A stretch of 64,000 nt of DNA from Opimibacter sp041746735 (GCA_041746735.1 JBGTGP010000020.1:127179-191178), one strand, 5' to 3'. Positions 46,701 to 55,235 are shown, counted from the first letter of the stretch. Numbers and translations: made by a program. Notes: generated by a model not told the origin, from the sequence alone.

Positions 46701-48996
46701 GATCCTCATCCAGAATGCTCCTGAAGGATTATGCAATACACAGTCAAGCCTGGCATTGAATGCGTTTATCATGGCTGGTGCACCGGGTAGCTGGCAGGTT
46801 ATTTCTGCTCCACCCGGCAGCAATCCAGGTACTATTGCTGGAGCTGTGTTTCAAATCAATGGATGTGATCCGGGACTTTATGGATTCCGGTTTACGTTTG
46901 ATGATGCTCCGTTGGAAGGGTGCCCGGATAGTGCCGAAATGGAATTGTATATTCAGGAAGCCCTTACACTCTCGGTATCAGGCGATACGGCCATCTGTGG
47001 ACAGACCGCTTTTCAACTTTCCGCTAATCTGGGTGGATCAGCCACTGGCATACTTTGGACCACATCCGGATTAGGTGTTTTTGATGATCCACTTTCTACC
47101 AATACCTTCTATACGCCTTCAATGACAGATGTAGCAGCAGCCCAGGTGATGCTCATGGCGTCATCTATGGATACTTTGGGGTATTGCCCTACTGCACGCG
47201 ATACAATCGATGTGGCTATTGTCACTCCGCCGTCTACAGTTTTTAGCATGCTTTCAGATACAATATGTAATCACCCTGACAGTGGCTCAGTCGTCAACCT
47301 GATGTCCTGGATTGTGGAGGGCGATGGTACTGGTGTATGGGCTGATCTGGATGGTGCAGGTGTAAATCTCTCAGATGCCACACAAGTCGATTTTGATTTA
47401 GTGCCTCCTGGTGTTTACAGGATCTTGTATACCACGCAGACGGGGATTTTGCCCTGTGAAGACAGTATGTATGTCCTGCAGATTGTGGTAGAAGATTGTG
47501 CCTGTCCGTCTTTACTGATCGATACAAATATTCTTGAGCTCTGTGAATCGGTCACGACCGAGCTTCAGGCATTGATCATATTGGCAGCTCCCGGAAATTG
47601 GACCATCACTCAGGGACCACAAGGTATATGGCCTGCGATCGCAGGTACTGTTTTGAATACCACCGGCGCCACTGCGGGCAACTATCTGCTGACATATTCG
47701 CTTCAGGATAGCATCCCGAATTGCCCAGCAAGTGTCTTAGTACCACTGATCATCGAAACCGAGCCATCTATCCAGATCACGTCGCTGAGTTGTAATGTGG
47801 AGAAAACGCATTACGAGGTGGTGGTTATGACAAATGGGGTATCAGTGACTTCAGATTTTGGAGATGTGACCACCGCAGGGGCAGGAGGTTTTCTTATCGC
47901 CAATATTCCAGCCGGACAGGATATTGTGTTGTTAGTAGCCTCAGCTTCGGGGATCTGTTCTCGCGTCTATGCTATCATGGCACCACCATGCGACTGTCCG
48001 CTGCTGGTAGAGGATATTCCAGATACCATCAGGATATGTCCGGGCGAATCCGTTACTGTCCAACCCACCATAACAGGAGCCCAGGGTTCAGCGCTGATCA
48101 CCTGGATGACACCTTCCGGGACCCTGATGCAATCGGGGATACTGGTCACTGCCTCCGGGATGTACAACTTTACAGTTGTCGACTCTGCCGGTTGTACATG
48201 GCAGGATAGGTTTGATGTCCTCGTGGAAGGACCGCAGTCATTCCAATGGACCAGCAGCCCTGCATCATGCCCGGATTTTGCCAATGGTGAAATTTCTATA
48301 CAAGGTGTTTCTGGTGGTCAACCTCCTTTTATGGTGCAGATCAATAGCGGCGAACCGGCAGATGTAGATTTGTTTCCTTATCTGGCGGGGCCACTAATAC
48401 CTGGTATCTATACGGTTTCTCTCATTGATCTGAATGGTTGTATGCTGGAGCAGGACATAGAGGTAGGGATGGCCACGCCAGGATCTCTCGATCTCGGTCC
48501 TGACCACCTGATTGACGCGGGCGATTCCGTTTGGATCAATCCTCAGTCTGTAGGAATTTTTCCTGCCATTGTGAATTGGATGCCACCCCAAATAGTATTG
48601 GGTCTTGAGCCATTTTGGCTGGTTCCGGAATCGGATATGATGCTCACTGTCCAGGTGATCGATACCGCCGGTTGCTTGTATGTGGATATGATCACTATCC
48701 GTGTGGTTAGACGTGTGCATTTCTATGTGCCTAATGTTTTTTCACCCAATGGTGATTTGATTAATGATATCATTGAGGTGTATAGCCGGATAGATGATGA
48801 TCGATTACTTTCATTTGAGATTTTTGATCGCTGGGGCAATCAACAGCACGCCCAGTTTGAAAATCCTCCTTTCCGGTGGGATGGTATGTTCCGGAGTAAG
48901 CCAGCGCTGTCAGGCGTCTATGTATACAAACTGACCTGGGCAGATGACCGTGGAAGGATACAGGTACAAACAGGCGATATTACTTTACTGCGGTAG
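43735..48996 (+). CDS. Giant secreted multi-repeat protein with type B C-terminal sorting domain
   Basis: About 1753 aa from ATG 43735, with a signal peptide (LLFQFAVAQ). After an N-terminal region with many Cys, the middle consists of Ig-like modules. Five copies of a WTTSGDGxFDDP-type module occur (residues about 487, 576, 664, 844 and 1112, counted from the GTG at 43723). From 721 a composite unit repeats: a CxCP-headed module at 721, 989, 1259 and 1423, i.e. a period of 268-270 residues for the full unit. The C-terminus is the type IX type B domain: PNVFSPNGDLINDIIEVY, FDRWGNQQHA, WDGMFRSKPALSGVYVY, ending GDITLLR. It should be exported and anchored at the cell surface; function, perhaps adhesion, is inferred. 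Confidence 0.92.
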   Translation: MIRPGAGISWWAGITFSLLFQFAVAQCPEFTSSSASGNSMTLCEDASVTFSVAGQEIAMGSHVQWYIHPSSTFNPYAGEGTLIGSVPVIQDPCVDEPEILYIMVNPDNTQVGGSGDQCDEFLVLWTGSGGFNTGDILVSNLGPGSFQWDSYVAGNAANFSCGTALPPGPVPANAILIIQSSPNNNVFIDSDDLCASGLPVYIIAYDGTVACTGGYFDNNSPCSSCPVMVTISGSTCQYSFSLDYQPPGSSIDGWGWANTGSGVFANIIPTLDIPTPDPGGVMIDDFIWTIPANFCENMGGGDYFVTGILNPPPPQGCPQIMTSFFGLAISCPQMILSGGGDVCAGNCPDNPTLISFEIIGDDTPFEADLVVSASLFPSFPINNLPLENGQTISVCMGSGFFPTFDPVTGVLTVPTLAIGITATVEVVSAISNSGCEVTVNPNSISLTFIAAPTSNAGSSQIICAGESVVLNGMIGGSAVTGLWTTSGDGQFDDPNDLTTVYIPGPGDIALGQVQLTLSGMDLNGACVPSQSTLTVTIDPSLLIEVNSPITICSNDFALVEAMVSGGNAPCVWQTSGDGSFDDPFAETTGYTPGPGDISSGFVLLTFSPINSGTCVLSNEPVELTIVPAVTATVPQNLQICDAESLEIMITIQGLYTTVTWFAPGDGMLEFVSDTWVTYTPGPMDIMDQFFIISVSIQSVFPECGITTYNIPVFIFPCDCPPLITDPPMDPLCFENDALDLTTLLVEGGAGIWSITSTPPGGNPATITGTVFVTSGSNPGVYTVTFTLNTPDPGCPPSSDEMITVIQSVFPFAGPDVTTCGPQAVQLNGFVVPPGNTITQWTTSGDGVFLDPQNLITLYTPGPQDSVSQGLYLILESQDPVCGHQIDSMAVTFLQAPFATFSRDTFVICNEEEKGSVIDFPGLILSGDILGSWTNVSGVPVDFSRPDSVNFVGIAVGSYEFRYQTQSAVFPCMDGTYSIFIVVEECNCPLILIQNAPEGLCNTQSSLALNAFIMAGAPGSWQVISAPPGSNPGTIAGAVFQINGCDPGLYGFRFTFDDAPLEGCPDSAEMELYIQEALTLSVSGDTAICGQTAFQLSANLGGSATGILWTTSGLGVFDDPLSTNTFYTPSMTDVAAAQVMLMASSMDTLGYCPTARDTIDVAIVTPPSTVFSMLSDTICNHPDSGSVVNLMSWIVEGDGTGVWADLDGAGVNLSDATQVDFDLVPPGVYRILYTTQTGILPCEDSMYVLQIVVEDCACPSLLIDTNILELCESVTTELQALIILAAPGNWTITQGPQGIWPAIAGTVLNTTGATAGNYLLTYSLQDSIPNCPASVLVPLIIETEPSIQITSLSCNVEKTHYEVVVMTNGVSVTSDFGDVTTAGAGGFLIANIPAGQDIVLLVASASGICSRVYAIMAPPCDCPLLVEDIPDTIRICPGESVTVQPTITGAQGSALITWMTPSGTLMQSGILVTASGMYNFTVVDSAGCTWQDRFDVLVEGPQSFQWTSSPASCPDFANGEISIQGVSGGQPPFMVQINSGEPADVDLFPYLAGPLIPGIYTVSLIDLNGCMLEQDIEVGMATPGSLDLGPDHLIDAGDSVWINPQSVGIFPAIVNWMPPQIVLGLEPFWLVPESDMMLTVQVIDTAGCLYVDMITIRVVRRVHFYVPNVFSPNGDLINDIIEVYSRIDDDRLLSFEIFDRWGNQQHAQFENPPFRWDGMFRSKPALSGVYVYKLTWADDRGRIQVQTGDITLLR

Positions 48997-49041
48997 GTGT
49001 TGAACAAAAACCTGGTAGGTTTCGGGGATCCTGGTTGAGTC

Positions 49042-49674
49042 CTACCGGATGCCGGTGATCTTATGCGTTTGCAGACTCAGACGCCATTGTGGATGCTTCA
49101 GGCAGTAGTCAATGGCCCATCGGGTATGGATGTCTGCATCCGGACCATCCATGGGTTGCAAATAAAAATAATCAAAATCCCAATCGGCCACATCTTCCGG
49201 GGTGATTCCTGTCTGTTGCACGACCAGTTTGAGCTCATTCCCAGTGCGTAGTACCACCTCTGTATTAGCTTTAGGACTCACACAAACCCAATCAACGCCT
49301 TCGGGGAGAGGAAGAGTACCATTGGTCTCTAATCCGATCTCAAATCCTGATTGGTGTAAGGCATCTATCAGAGGTAGGTCTAACTGAAGAAGGGGTTCGC
49401 CACCGGTACAAACTACATATTTATTCGTTTTACCTTTTGGCCATAAAGCATTAACGGCAACAGCTAGTTGTGTAGCCGTATACCGGCCTCCGGCTGTTCC
49501 ATCCATACCGACAAAATCAGTATCGCAAAAGGGGCAAAGCGCTTCATGCCGATCTTCTTCACGACCACTCCACAGGTTACAGCCGGTAAACCGGAGGAAT
49601 ACAGCCGGTCTTCCAGTCTGTGCGCCTTCTCCCTGCAGGGTATAGTAGATTTCCTTGACTTTGTAGCCAGACAT
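49042..49674 (-). CDS. queE: 7-carboxy-7-deazaguanine synthase (QueE)
   Basis: A 210-aa radical SAM enzyme that forms the 7-deazaguanine ring in queuosine synthesis. The 4Fe-4S cluster ligands are in CNLWSGREEDRHEALCPFC, a C-x14-C-x2-C pattern instead of the usual CxxxCxxC; this long form is known in some QueE enzymes. The SAM/substrate segments CTGGEPLLQLD and ETNGTLPLPEGVDWVCVSPK are clear. It lies 4 bp downstream of ridA. Other queuosine genes are not in the window. Confidence 0.94.
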   Translation of the reverse strand: MSGYKVKEIYYTLQGEGAQTGRPAVFLRFTGCNLWSGREEDRHEALCPFCDTDFVGMDGTAGGRYTATQLAVAVNALWPKGKTNKYVVCTGGEPLLQLDLPLIDALHQSGFEIGLETNGTLPLPEGVDWVCVSPKANTEVVLRTGNELKLVVQQTGITPEDVADWDFDYFYLQPMDGPDADIHTRWAIDYCLKHPQWRLSLQTHKITGIR

Positions 49675-49678
49675 GCGA

Positions 49679-50077
49679 TCAGGTATTGGCTATAGCAGAA
49701 GCTTCGATTTCTACTAGAAATTCAGGTGCAATCAGTCGCGATACTTCCACCATAGTGGTCGCCGGACGGATATGACTAAAGAATTCACCATGGGCGCGTC
49801 CGATTTCTTCCCATAGATCAATTCGGGTAACATAAATACGCGTACGTAGCACGTCCTCCATCCTGCCGCCTAATCCTTCAACTGCCTGCTGTATAATTTC
49901 AAGTACACGTCGGGTCTGGAGGTATGCATCGTCGGGTGCAAACGGAGCGCCTTGCTCATCGACCGCACAGGTGCCTGATACTTCTATGATTTGACCATGC
50001 CTGACGGCCCTTGAATATCCGACAATGCTCTCCCAGGGTGCACCTGAACTAAATCGCTGTATGGAATTGTTCTGCAT
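49679..50077 (-). CDS. RidA family protein (enamine/imine deaminase)
   Basis: From ATG 50077 the product is 132 aa. It has the RidA core GQIIEVSGTCAVDEQG, EIIQQAVEGLGGRMEDVLRTRIYVTR with the conserved catalytic Arg, and PATTMVEVSRLIAPEFLVEIEA. RidA enzymes clear reactive 2-aminoacrylate. The frame opens to 50161 but the upstream part is atypical. It sits between the UbiA-like gene and queE, all on the minus strand. Confidence 0.9.
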   Translation of the reverse strand: MQNNSIQRFSSGAPWESIVGYSRAVRHGQIIEVSGTCAVDEQGAPFAPDDAYLQTRRVLEIIQQAVEGLGGRMEDVLRTRIYVTRIDLWEEIGRAHGEFFSHIRPATTMVEVSRLIAPEFLVEIEASAIANT

Positions 50078-50147
50078 ACTTTTTTTTATGGAATGCAAAG
50101 GTAATGGGTTGTGTGTTATGCAAAATGGACCGACGGCAAGATGAGGA

Positions 50148-51020
50148 TTAGAGAAATACATTGAGCAGCAGAAACAGCAACAAGACTGCCATCATAAGTC
50201 CGTCTATTCCACCGCTGAAATACAGATCATCCTGTTGTTGGTAACTCTTGCGGATCAGAAACATCATAGACAAACTGATCAGCGTCATGGCGATCACATA
50301 GGAGGGTTGTAGGTAATGAAATGCAGTTAAACCACTGCAGAATGCCACAATCAGACAAAGCCGTAACGCTAATTGACGGATACCTACAGGTCCAATCCTG
50401 GCTGGCAGATTGATCAATCCCGATGCCCGGTCGATGGTCATATCCCGGATATCAAACGGAATCGTGAGAAGGATGACAAAGGCCATCCGGTCTATACCAT
50501 GGAAGAGCGAAAGTTGGACAGAACTGTCACTCAAAATGAGTAAGGGTACAAACGCTGTCAGCCATCCCCAGGATATACCAATCAATAAGATTTTCCCCCA
50601 CCCAAAGTCACGAAGTCTTCGACGTCCCGGAAAGACAGGCAGTACATAAAGCCCTGCTATAATTGCGCCAGGCAAGAGCCATAGCATGAGGTTCACATCC
50701 CACAAATAGACAAGAGCGAATAGTGTTAAAGCCATCCATGCTAAACAAGCGAGCCGAATAAAATTGAGGTATCGCGCTACAAATTCAAACCGGCTTTCAG
50801 GTTGTTTTACCTCGCCCATTCTGGCACGGCCTATAAGTCTGTGACCCGTGTATAAAGCCGCCGTAGCGCCACCAGTAAAGAGAATGTAATAGAAATGCCG
50901 TGAGGTATGGCCTGTCAACTCCAGTGTCAGAAAGGTCAGGCAGGCAGCACCAAAGCCAATATGGGCACCACTATAGACCCAAAACTCTATACCCTTCCGC
51001 AAGAGCGAATTACTTGTCAA
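50148..51020 (-). CDS. UbiA-like membrane protein
   Basis: A 290-aa protein with about eight to nine membrane helices. The second UbiA-type motif is visible as DIRDMTIDRASGLINLPARIG, the aspartate pair that binds Mg-diphosphate, but the first motif (NDxxDxxxD type) is not found where expected (YTGHRLIGRARMG instead). So it is a UbiA-superfamily relative whose prenyltransferase activity is doubtful. It overlaps the M42 peptidase stop by 11 nt and probably forms part of the pyrE-M42-UbiA run. Confidence 0.7.
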   Translation of the reverse strand: MTSNSLLRKGIEFWVYSGAHIGFGAACLTFLTLELTGHTSRHFYYILFTGGATAALYTGHRLIGRARMGEVKQPESRFEFVARYLNFIRLACLAWMALTLFALVYLWDVNLMLWLLPGAIIAGLYVLPVFPGRRRLRDFGWGKILLIGISWGWLTAFVPLLILSDSSVQLSLFHGIDRMAFVILLTIPFDIRDMTIDRASGLINLPARIGPVGIRQLALRLCLIVAFCSGLTAFHYLQPSYVIAMTLISLSMMFLIRKSYQQQDDLYFSGGIDGLMMAVLLLFLLLNVFL

Positions 51021-52089
51021 AGTATTTAAAATTATGACCGGACTTGATCTGTTGAAGGGTGGCGGTCAGTAAATCTATCAGGTGGGTTATGTCTTCAAAA
51101 TGAGCCATCTCTACGGTCGTATGCATATACCGGAGTGGAATGGAGACCAGCGCTGAAGGAATGCCGCCATTAGCATAGGCAAAGGCATCTGTATCGGTAC
51201 CTGTACTACGGGAAGACGCAACACGCTGGAATGGAATATTGTTATCCCTGGCAGTTGCTTCGATCAGTTGTAATAATTTGCGGTGAACAGAAGGGGCATA
51301 CGCAAGTGCCGGGCCAGCCCCCAGTCGTATATCACCTTCTAGTTTGGGATCAATCAACGGGGTAGAGGTGTCATGCGTTACATCGGTCACGATAGCTACA
51401 TCCGGACGTATGGATTGAGCGATCATCGTGGCTCCGTGCAATCCTACTTCTTCCTGTACAGAATTGACCACATAAAGCGAATAGGGGAGTTTGATCTTTT
51501 GTTCATGCAGTCTTCGTGCCACTTCGGCTATGCAATATCCACCGAGCCGGTTGTCGAGCGCCCGACCGATGAAGCAACGCTTGTTGATCTCTTCATACGT
51601 ATCATCGTAGGTGATGACACACCCCACATGGATGCCCATTTCTTCAACTTCCTTTTTGTCTTTAGCTCCGACATCGATAAAGATATTTTCCAATGTAGGA
51701 GCAAGGTTGGCATCCTTTCCTTTCCGAACATGTATAGCAGGCCAACCAAAGACACCGCGGACGATGCCTTGTGGGGTATGGATATTGACCCTTCTGCTGG
51801 CGGCAATAGTCTGATCAGAACCTCCATTGCGGATCACATGGATGTTTCCTTTGTCCGAGATATAGTTGACATACCAGGAGATCTCATCTGCATGGCTTTC
51901 GATGACCACACGATATTTCCGTCCCGGATTGATGATGCCATAGGCCGTTCCATAAACATCAGTGTGCCATTCATCCACAAATGGGGTGATATAATCCAGC
52001 CACAGCGTCTGACCTTTTGTCTCATGGCCGGTAGGACTGGCATTGCTGAGGTATTGCTTTAGAAATTTTTTAGATGTCTTGTCGATCAC
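51010..52089 (-). CDS. M42 family glutamyl aminopeptidase / cellulase-type metallopeptidase
   Basis: A 359-aa cytoplasmic aminopeptidase of the TET/M42 family that forms large assemblies and trims peptides. Metal ligands lie in VIESHADEISWYV, GRALDNRLGGYC, SVQEEVGLHGA and the late His in YMHTTVEMAHFED. It lies 12 bp after pyrE and overlaps the UbiA-like gene. Confidence 0.9.
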   Translation of the reverse strand: MIDKTSKKFLKQYLSNASPTGHETKGQTLWLDYITPFVDEWHTDVYGTAYGIINPGRKYRVVIESHADEISWYVNYISDKGNIHVIRNGGSDQTIAASRRVNIHTPQGIVRGVFGWPAIHVRKGKDANLAPTLENIFIDVGAKDKKEVEEMGIHVGCVITYDDTYEEINKRCFIGRALDNRLGGYCIAEVARRLHEQKIKLPYSLYVVNSVQEEVGLHGATMIAQSIRPDVAIVTDVTHDTSTPLIDPKLEGDIRLGAGPALAYAPSVHRKLLQLIEATARDNNIPFQRVASSRSTGTDTDAFAYANGGIPSALVSIPLRYMHTTVEMAHFEDITHLIDLLTATLQQIKSGHNFKYFDK

Positions 52090-52101
52090 GTGTACCGGTA
52101 G

Positions 52102-52752
52102 TTAAGTTGTATGGTGTGCAATATAAGCATCAGACCAGGCTTGTGGATCACGGGCCCAGGTTGAAAGTAGTTCATGTTGTTCAGTCGTAATACGTCTGGT
52201 TTCGGCGGCCACCTGAATAATCGTCGCATAATCGGTCAGGGTTTTGAACGGGCAATCCGCTGCACGAAAAGCATGATGGGCTTTGGGCAGACCATATTGA
52301 AAAATAGCGACAACACCCGTCACCGTTGCGGGCACATGACGCACAGCCTCCACTGCCTGAAGGCTGCTCATTCCGGTTGAAATCAGATCCTCGACGATAA
52401 GCACACGGGCTCCGGGTTGGATCAATCCTTCTATCAGATTTTGGCGGCCGTGCTCCTTTGGTTTGGAACGGATATACGCAAAAGGCAACTTCAGCCGGTC
52501 GGCCAGTAAAGCACCATGCGGGATGCCCGCCGTCGCTACTCCGGCAACGGTATCAAACATTTCAAAATCTTTTATCACCTTCACCATGAAATCGATCAGG
52601 CCGGTTCGTATCTCCGGAAATGACAGGAGGATTCGATTGTCACAATAGATCGGAGAACGCATGCCGGATGCCCAGGTAAATGGGTGATCAGGCTGGATCC
52701 GGATTGCACCCGATTCGAGAAGTTTGAACGCAACTATTTGATTGTTAAACAT
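52102..52752 (-). CDS. pyrE: Orotate phosphoribosyltransferase
   Basis: Makes orotidine-5'-phosphate in pyrimidine synthesis. Seen: PFTWASGMRSPIYCDNR, VAGVATAGIPHGALLAD and the PRPP-binding loop VLIVEDLISTGMSSLQAV. From ATG 52752 it is 216 aa, a normal length. It diverges from the NUDIX gene with only 19 bp between the two start codons, so each promoter must reach into the other gene's coding region. Confidence 0.96.
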   Translation of the reverse strand: MFNNQIVAFKLLESGAIRIQPDHPFTWASGMRSPIYCDNRILLSFPEIRTGLIDFMVKVIKDFEMFDTVAGVATAGIPHGALLADRLKLPFAYIRSKPKEHGRQNLIEGLIQPGARVLIVEDLISTGMSSLQAVEAVRHVPATVTGVVAIFQYGLPKAHHAFRAADCPFKTLTDYATIIQVAAETRRITTEQHELLSTWARDPQAWSDAYIAHHTT

Positions 52753-52771
52753 TTGCAATTAAAGATCTTGA

Positions 52772-53422
52772 ATGCAAAGGTATAAAATATACATCAATGA
52801 GAGCCCGCTGATTCTGACCCAGACCACCGATCTGGACGATGAGACTGCCTTTGAGCGTTCCCTCATTCACGCCATATACCGTGGAAAGCCGAAGATGCTT
52901 CTCAACTACATTGAATTGCTGGAAAGAAATAAGCATCACGAAGGCATTATTATCCGGGCGGACAACGTCGTTCAGCTTTGGAAGGATTTCAGGTCGTTGT
53001 ATTCCTATATCAGGGCTGGCGGTGGATTGGTCATCAATCCATTTGGTAAGGTGCTGCTCATCTTTCGCAGAGGGGTGTGGGATTTGCCAAAAGGCAAACA
53101 GGATCCGGGTGAGACCCTGGCTCAAACTGCACTCCGCGAAGTCCAGGAAGAGACCGGACTATCGGATCTTAAGTTGATCGAAAAACTCAACAATGGCTAC
53201 CATTGCTACCTGATGAGCAAACAACGAACGCTGAAACGTACACGATGGTATCTGATGATGACACAATCGCCTGATCAATTGGTATTGCAGAAAGAAGAGG
53301 GTATTTTGGATGCCGCATGGTTTGACCCCCGCGAGCTGCCTAAACTCCGGATGCCGATGTACAATAATATCCGGGATGTCCTGATTCGGTATAATGCGGA
53401 GAAACTGGCAATAAAACCATAA
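52772..53422 (+). CDS. NUDIX hydrolase
   Basis: A 216-aa protein with a NUDIX box GKQDPGETLAQTALREVQEETG (Glu residues bind Mg2+) from about residue 110, preceded by VVINPFGKVLLIFRRGVWDLPK. The N-terminal 80 residues (MQRYKIYINESPLILTQTTD) are an extra domain of unknown function. It hydrolyses nucleoside diphosphate-linked compounds; substrate unknown. It stops 9 bp before the convergent YggS gene. Confidence 0.92.
   Translation: MQRYKIYINESPLILTQTTDLDDETAFERSLIHAIYRGKPKMLLNYIELLERNKHHEGIIIRADNVVQLWKDFRSLYSYIRAGGGLVINPFGKVLLIFRRGVWDLPKGKQDPGETLAQTALREVQEETGLSDLKLIEKLNNGYHCYLMSKQRTLKRTRWYLMMTQSPDQLVLQKEEGILDAAWFDPRELPKLRMPMYNNIRDVLIRYNAEKLAIKP
52775..52782 (-). promoter_or_regulatory. TAnnTTTG -7 box for pyrE inside the NUDIX gene
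   Basis: On the minus strand TACCTTTG lies at codons 2-4 of the NUDIX gene, ending 22 nt before the pyrE ATG. It is an exact consensus -7 box. The -33 region has TTG only 12 nt upstream, so the match is partial. Confidence 0.4.
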
Positions 53423-53431
53423 CAGACAGTC

Positions 53432-54094
53432 TCATGGGAATAGCAGGGTCCCGATCCGGAGCATGTTGCTGCCTTCCTCCAAGGCTATACCATAGTCACC
53501 GGACATCCCCATACTGATGGTGTTGAATGCTGCTTCCCTTAGAAAGTAATTCTCCTTGAGCTGATCAAAGTATACTTTTAACTGCCTCATTTCACGCCGG
53601 ATCTGATCAGTGTCTTCTGTGAGGGTCGCCATACCCATCACACCCTCAGGGATAACGAAGGGCATAGATCTATGGATACCACTCCGTAGCACTATGTCTA
53701 AAGCCTCATAGTCCCAGCCATACTTGGATGCTTCACGTGCGATTTTGATCTGAAGCAGACACCGGATCGGCTGGTTTATTTTTTGGGCTTCTTCGTGGAG
53801 AGTTTTCCAAAGCTTTTCCCGATCCAGGGATTGGATACAATGAACATAAGGTAATACCTGACGGACTTTGTTGGTCTGTAGATGACCGATCAGATGCCAT
53901 TCGATATCGGCTGGCAACACAGGTGCTTTCAGGATGAGTTCCTGTACCCTGTTTTCAGCAAAGCATCGCTGGCCCTTGTTATACAAAACCAATATGTCTT
54001 CCACACTTCGGGTTTTGGAGACCGCGACCAATCGTGCATTATATTGCTGGAACTGTTGGGTTAGAAACTCCCAGGGATGTTGCGCTTTTGGCAC
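53432..54094 (-). CDS. YggS/PROSC family PLP-binding protein
   Basis: A 220-aa pyridoxal-phosphate homeostasis protein with a TIM-barrel fold. The PLP Lys is in LVAVSKTRSVEDI, and FAENRVQEL, WHLIGHLQTNKVRQVL and SMGMSGDYGIALEEGSNMLRIG are the family blocks. The last block holds the phosphate-binding Ser. It acts in B6-vitamer balance. It is convergent with the NUDIX gene. Confidence 0.95.
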   Translation of the reverse strand: MPKAQHPWEFLTQQFQQYNARLVAVSKTRSVEDILVLYNKGQRCFAENRVQELILKAPVLPADIEWHLIGHLQTNKVRQVLPYVHCIQSLDREKLWKTLHEEAQKINQPIRCLLQIKIAREASKYGWDYEALDIVLRSGIHRSMPFVIPEGVMGMATLTEDTDQIRREMRQLKVYFDQLKENYFLREAAFNTISMGMSGDYGIALEEGSNMLRIGTLLFP

Positions 54095-54227
54095 GATTTA
54101 TGATATTATAATTTATTTTAATATAAAATTGGGTCCACGCTGTTCTGTCGATCGGCCACAATCTTGGTTGCAATATCGCAAACAGCTGAAACGTTTTCTC
54201 GTTGATCTAAAATCCAGGAGGATATGT

Positions 54228-54467
54228 ATGGCCCATTCTTACACATCATCAATCACTGACAAAATCAAACCTGAAATGCAAGTACATCGTGAAAAAACAA
54301 CCTCTTGGACGGGTCTTATCGTGTCCGTGCTCCTGCATGGAATTTTCTTTGCCGGATGTCTGGCACTGGATGCCAATACGGTATCCGCAACAGCCGGAGT
54401 GGATGCGTCACAACCCGCCATGACCAAAGTAACTGAACCGGTCGCTTCTGCGAAACCGAAAAGCTGA
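54228..54467 (+). CDS. Small single-helix membrane protein
   Basis: From ATG 54228, just after a strong Shine-Dalgarno AGGAGG (rare in this window), a 79-aa protein: a polar N-terminus (MAHSYTSSITDKIKPEM), a basic residue pair, then one hydrophobic helix WTGLIVSVLLHGIFFAGCLAL, and a Ser/Thr/Ala-rich tail ending AKPKS. The layout recalls the N-terminal anchor of TonB-like proteins but without the C-terminal domain. No family is recognised. It ends 9 bp before the convergent dNK gene. Confidence 0.6.
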   Translation: MAHSYTSSITDKIKPEMQVHREKTTSWTGLIVSVLLHGIFFAGCLALDANTVSATAGVDASQPAMTKVTEPVASAKPKS

Positions 54468-54476
54468 TCTCCCGGA

Positions 54477-55115
54477 TTAAAACAGGCCATGGATCTGGCT
54501 GGTGACAAGTGCTATAATTTTACCCAAATCCTCGGCATTTTTCTCAAAATCGATATCATCCGCATTGATGACCAGGAGCGGACCTTCCTGGTAATGCGCG
54601 ATCCAGTCATCGTACTTCTGATTGAGTCGTTTCAGATAATCGAGACTCATGCTGCCCTCGTAGCTTCGGCCCCTGTTGTGAATATGCTTCACCAATGTCG
54701 GAATACTGGCCTGCAGATAGATCAGCAAGTCCGGGGGAGACACCTGGGTGCTCATGTTTTTAAAAAGGGTAAAATAATTTTCAAAATCACGCCGACCCAT
54801 GAGCCCCATTTCATGCAGATTGGGGGCAAAGATGTACGCGTCTTCAAAAATTGTCCGGTCTTGAATAACCGTCTTATCTCCGTTACGGATCTGAAGGATT
54901 TGCTGATACCGGCTGTTGAGAAAATAGATCTGAAGATTGAAGGACCAGCGATGCATATCATCGTAGAAATCACTTAGATACGGATTGTTCGTCGTGTCTT
55001 CGTAATGAACCTCCCATCCGAAATGTTTGGCCAACCTGGTGGACAGGGTTGTTTTACCGGCTCCGATATTGCCAGCCACTGCGATGTGTTTGATCAGTGT
55101 TTTAGGTTTCTGCAT
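54477..55115 (-). CDS. Deoxynucleoside kinase
   Basis: Phosphorylates deoxynucleosides for the salvage pathway. Seen: P-loop VAGNIGAGKTTLSTRLAKHF, the E-DTTNNPYLSDFYDDMHRW substrate region, DRTIFEDAYIFA, and a LID-type segment with RGRSYEGS. At 212 aa it is a normal dNK-family enzyme. The base specificity cannot be read from sequence. Confidence 0.92.
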   Translation of the reverse strand: MQKPKTLIKHIAVAGNIGAGKTTLSTRLAKHFGWEVHYEDTTNNPYLSDFYDDMHRWSFNLQIYFLNSRYQQILQIRNGDKTVIQDRTIFEDAYIFAPNLHEMGLMGRRDFENYFTLFKNMSTQVSPPDLLIYLQASIPTLVKHIHNRGRSYEGSMSLDYLKRLNQKYDDWIAHYQEGPLLVINADDIDFEKNAEDLGKIIALVTSQIHGLF

Positions 55116-55222
55116 TTCAGTTGGAATAGAGGTACAAGCCTAAAAGGTGGTAAAATAAAAACCTTCGCCGATTGAACACCCCTTATCATCCAAATAATTC
55201 CAAACGGATACCCTAAAAGCCC

Positions 55223-55230
55223 TACTTTTG
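55223..55230 (+). promoter_or_regulatory. TAnnTTTG -7 box before the MacB-like ATPase
   Basis: TACTTTTG matches the consensus and ends 5 nt before the ATG at 55236, so a transcript from it would be leaderless or nearly so. No convincing -33 element is seen. Confidence 0.35.
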
Positions 55231-55235
55231 AAGAT

